A stretch of DNA of 64,000 nucleotides from Pseudomonas eucalypticola (GTDB lineage Bacteria; Pseudomonadota; Gammaproteobacteria; Pseudomonadales; Pseudomonadaceae), in the NCBI RefSeq assembly GCF_013374995.1, contig NZ_CP056030.1, forward strand, positions 2,140,501 through 2,204,500. The letters run 5' to 3'. The notes below the pieces were generated by a model that was not told the origin of the DNA, did no database searches, and saw only the letters and a program-made list of their open reading frames with translations. Positions 63,433 through 64,000 of this stretch are shown here, one piece after another. Numbering within the stretch: position 1 is the first letter of the stretch; each line of letters begins with the position of its first letter. The translations under genes and the position numbers were made by a program.

Positions 63433-64000
63433 TTAGGTGAGTTCGAACTCTTTAGCTAGTAATTGGTAGCTAACAAGTCGGTCGGTATAGGTGTGCGTGA
63501 CAGTCACTATGCCAACCTCGTTGCAATCGAATAAGTTGGCTATTTGAGTTATCCTAGTTCGGCAAGTGCTGGGTGAACCAACGATCATGTTATCTAACGT
63601 TTGGTCATACTCTTCTTGATCCGCTGCATGCATGCGCTTGCGTCGTGTCGCGACCTCTTCTGGACTAAGCAATTCCTCGCGGGGAAGACGCCCGGCCATC
63701 ATTTTGCGGTAAACGGCTGTGCCCGCAATTTTCCTCGCCTGCTCATCTGTAGGTGCACAAATCACCGCAAGTGCCAGCAGTCGCGGTGCTGAGCCCTGAT
63801 GGCCTGAATGCATCCAGGCACTGGCGTGCTGCTCAAATGCGGCCGGGCTAGTGAACTGTGGGGCAATGAATTGGGCCAAGGCCATGCCCATACCTAATTC
63901 ACCTGCGATTTTCGCTGTACCGCCACTCGAGCCCAGCATCCACACTTTTGGTAAGGCCACTGTAGCAGGCAGACAGCGTAATGCGGAAAATGGGTGGCTG
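63433..64000 (-). CDS. Luciferase-like flavin monooxygenase (LLM class), 5' end beyond window
   Basis: The frame is open from the right edge for 189 codons to the stop at 63433, so only the C-terminal half is seen. ALPKVWMLGSSGGTAKIAGELGMGMALAQFI is the typical conserved stretch of LLM flavin-dependent oxidoreductases, followed by the cap and the GSPSTCRTRITQIANLFDCNEVGIVT region. The family uses reduced FMN and oxygen on diverse substrates. A GTG at 63960 is not the start. It appears to be cargo of the integrated element, with lower GC than the host genes. Confidence 0.82.
   Translation of the reverse strand, partial: SHPFSALRCLPATVALPKVWMLGSSGGTAKIAGELGMGMALAQFIAPQFTSPAAFEQHASAWMHSGHQGSAPRLLALAVICAPTDEQARKIAGTAVYRKMMAGRLPREELLSPEEVATRRKRMHAADQEEYDQTLDNMIVGSPSTCRTRITQIANLFDCNEVGIVTVTHTYTDRLVSYQLLAKEFELT

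Overview
The window is a high-GC stretch of a Pseudomonas chromosome. The family-level evidence is strong: FadB and FadA are typical Pseudomonas proteins; topA, sulA, lexA, psrA and nagZ follow one another as in Pseudomonas; GapB has the long N-terminal extension seen in this genus; and lolCDE, mlaA, rssB, rssC and tal are in familiar order. Several features differ from P. aeruginosa: no nqr genes near apbE, and no methylthioinosine phosphorylase gene beside nagZ. I cannot name the species.

1-13917 (minus strand) is one long exopolysaccharide operon, transcribed leftward and running off the left edge. Gene order and protein sizes match the Psl operon of P. aeruginosa: pslA, pslB, pslD, pslE, pslF, pslG, pslH, pslI, pslJ, then an inserted hexapeptide acetyltransferase, then pslK. 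There is no pslC between pslB and pslD. The products cover precursor supply (PslB), lipid-carrier priming (PslA), glycosyl transfer (PslF, PslH, PslI), O-acylation (the inserted gene), lipid-linked sugar flipping (PslK), polymerisation (PslJ), periplasmic and outer-membrane export (PslE, PslD) and matrix trimming (PslG).

14291-26411 holds mixed housekeeping and signalling genes: a YegS-type lipid kinase, a LuxR-type two-component pair, an HPt-like protein lacking its histidine, CheV with a clear FliA promoter, a MOSC protein, the lytic transglycosylase Slt, the ABC-F ATPase Uup, a universal stress protein, and a 1-kb non-coding stretch with a 354-bp inverted-repeat structure. 26412-46127 carries fadBA, topA, the SOS genes lexA-sulA with two LexA boxes, psrA with two tandem operators, nagZ, a SNF2-type helicase, mfd, gapB and a citrate-type transporter. 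46128-60333 carries a chalcone-isomerase-like protein, apbE, sthA, a glycerophosphodiesterase, PilZ proteins, lolCDE, queF, mlaA, rssB-rssC and tal.

60467-64000 is a mobile-element junction. A tyrosine integrase (61578-62729) sits immediately upstream of the 5' end of dusA, the insertion point used by the known dusA-associated integrative elements. The dusA N-terminus appears to have been rebuilt from element DNA. Between dusA and int lie four copies of TGTACCA(A), two of them forming a perfect palindrome. Behind int is a convergent PrtN-family gene, then AT-richer DNA and the start of the cargo (a luciferase-like monooxygenase cut by the right edge). No tRNA, rRNA or CRISPR was found.
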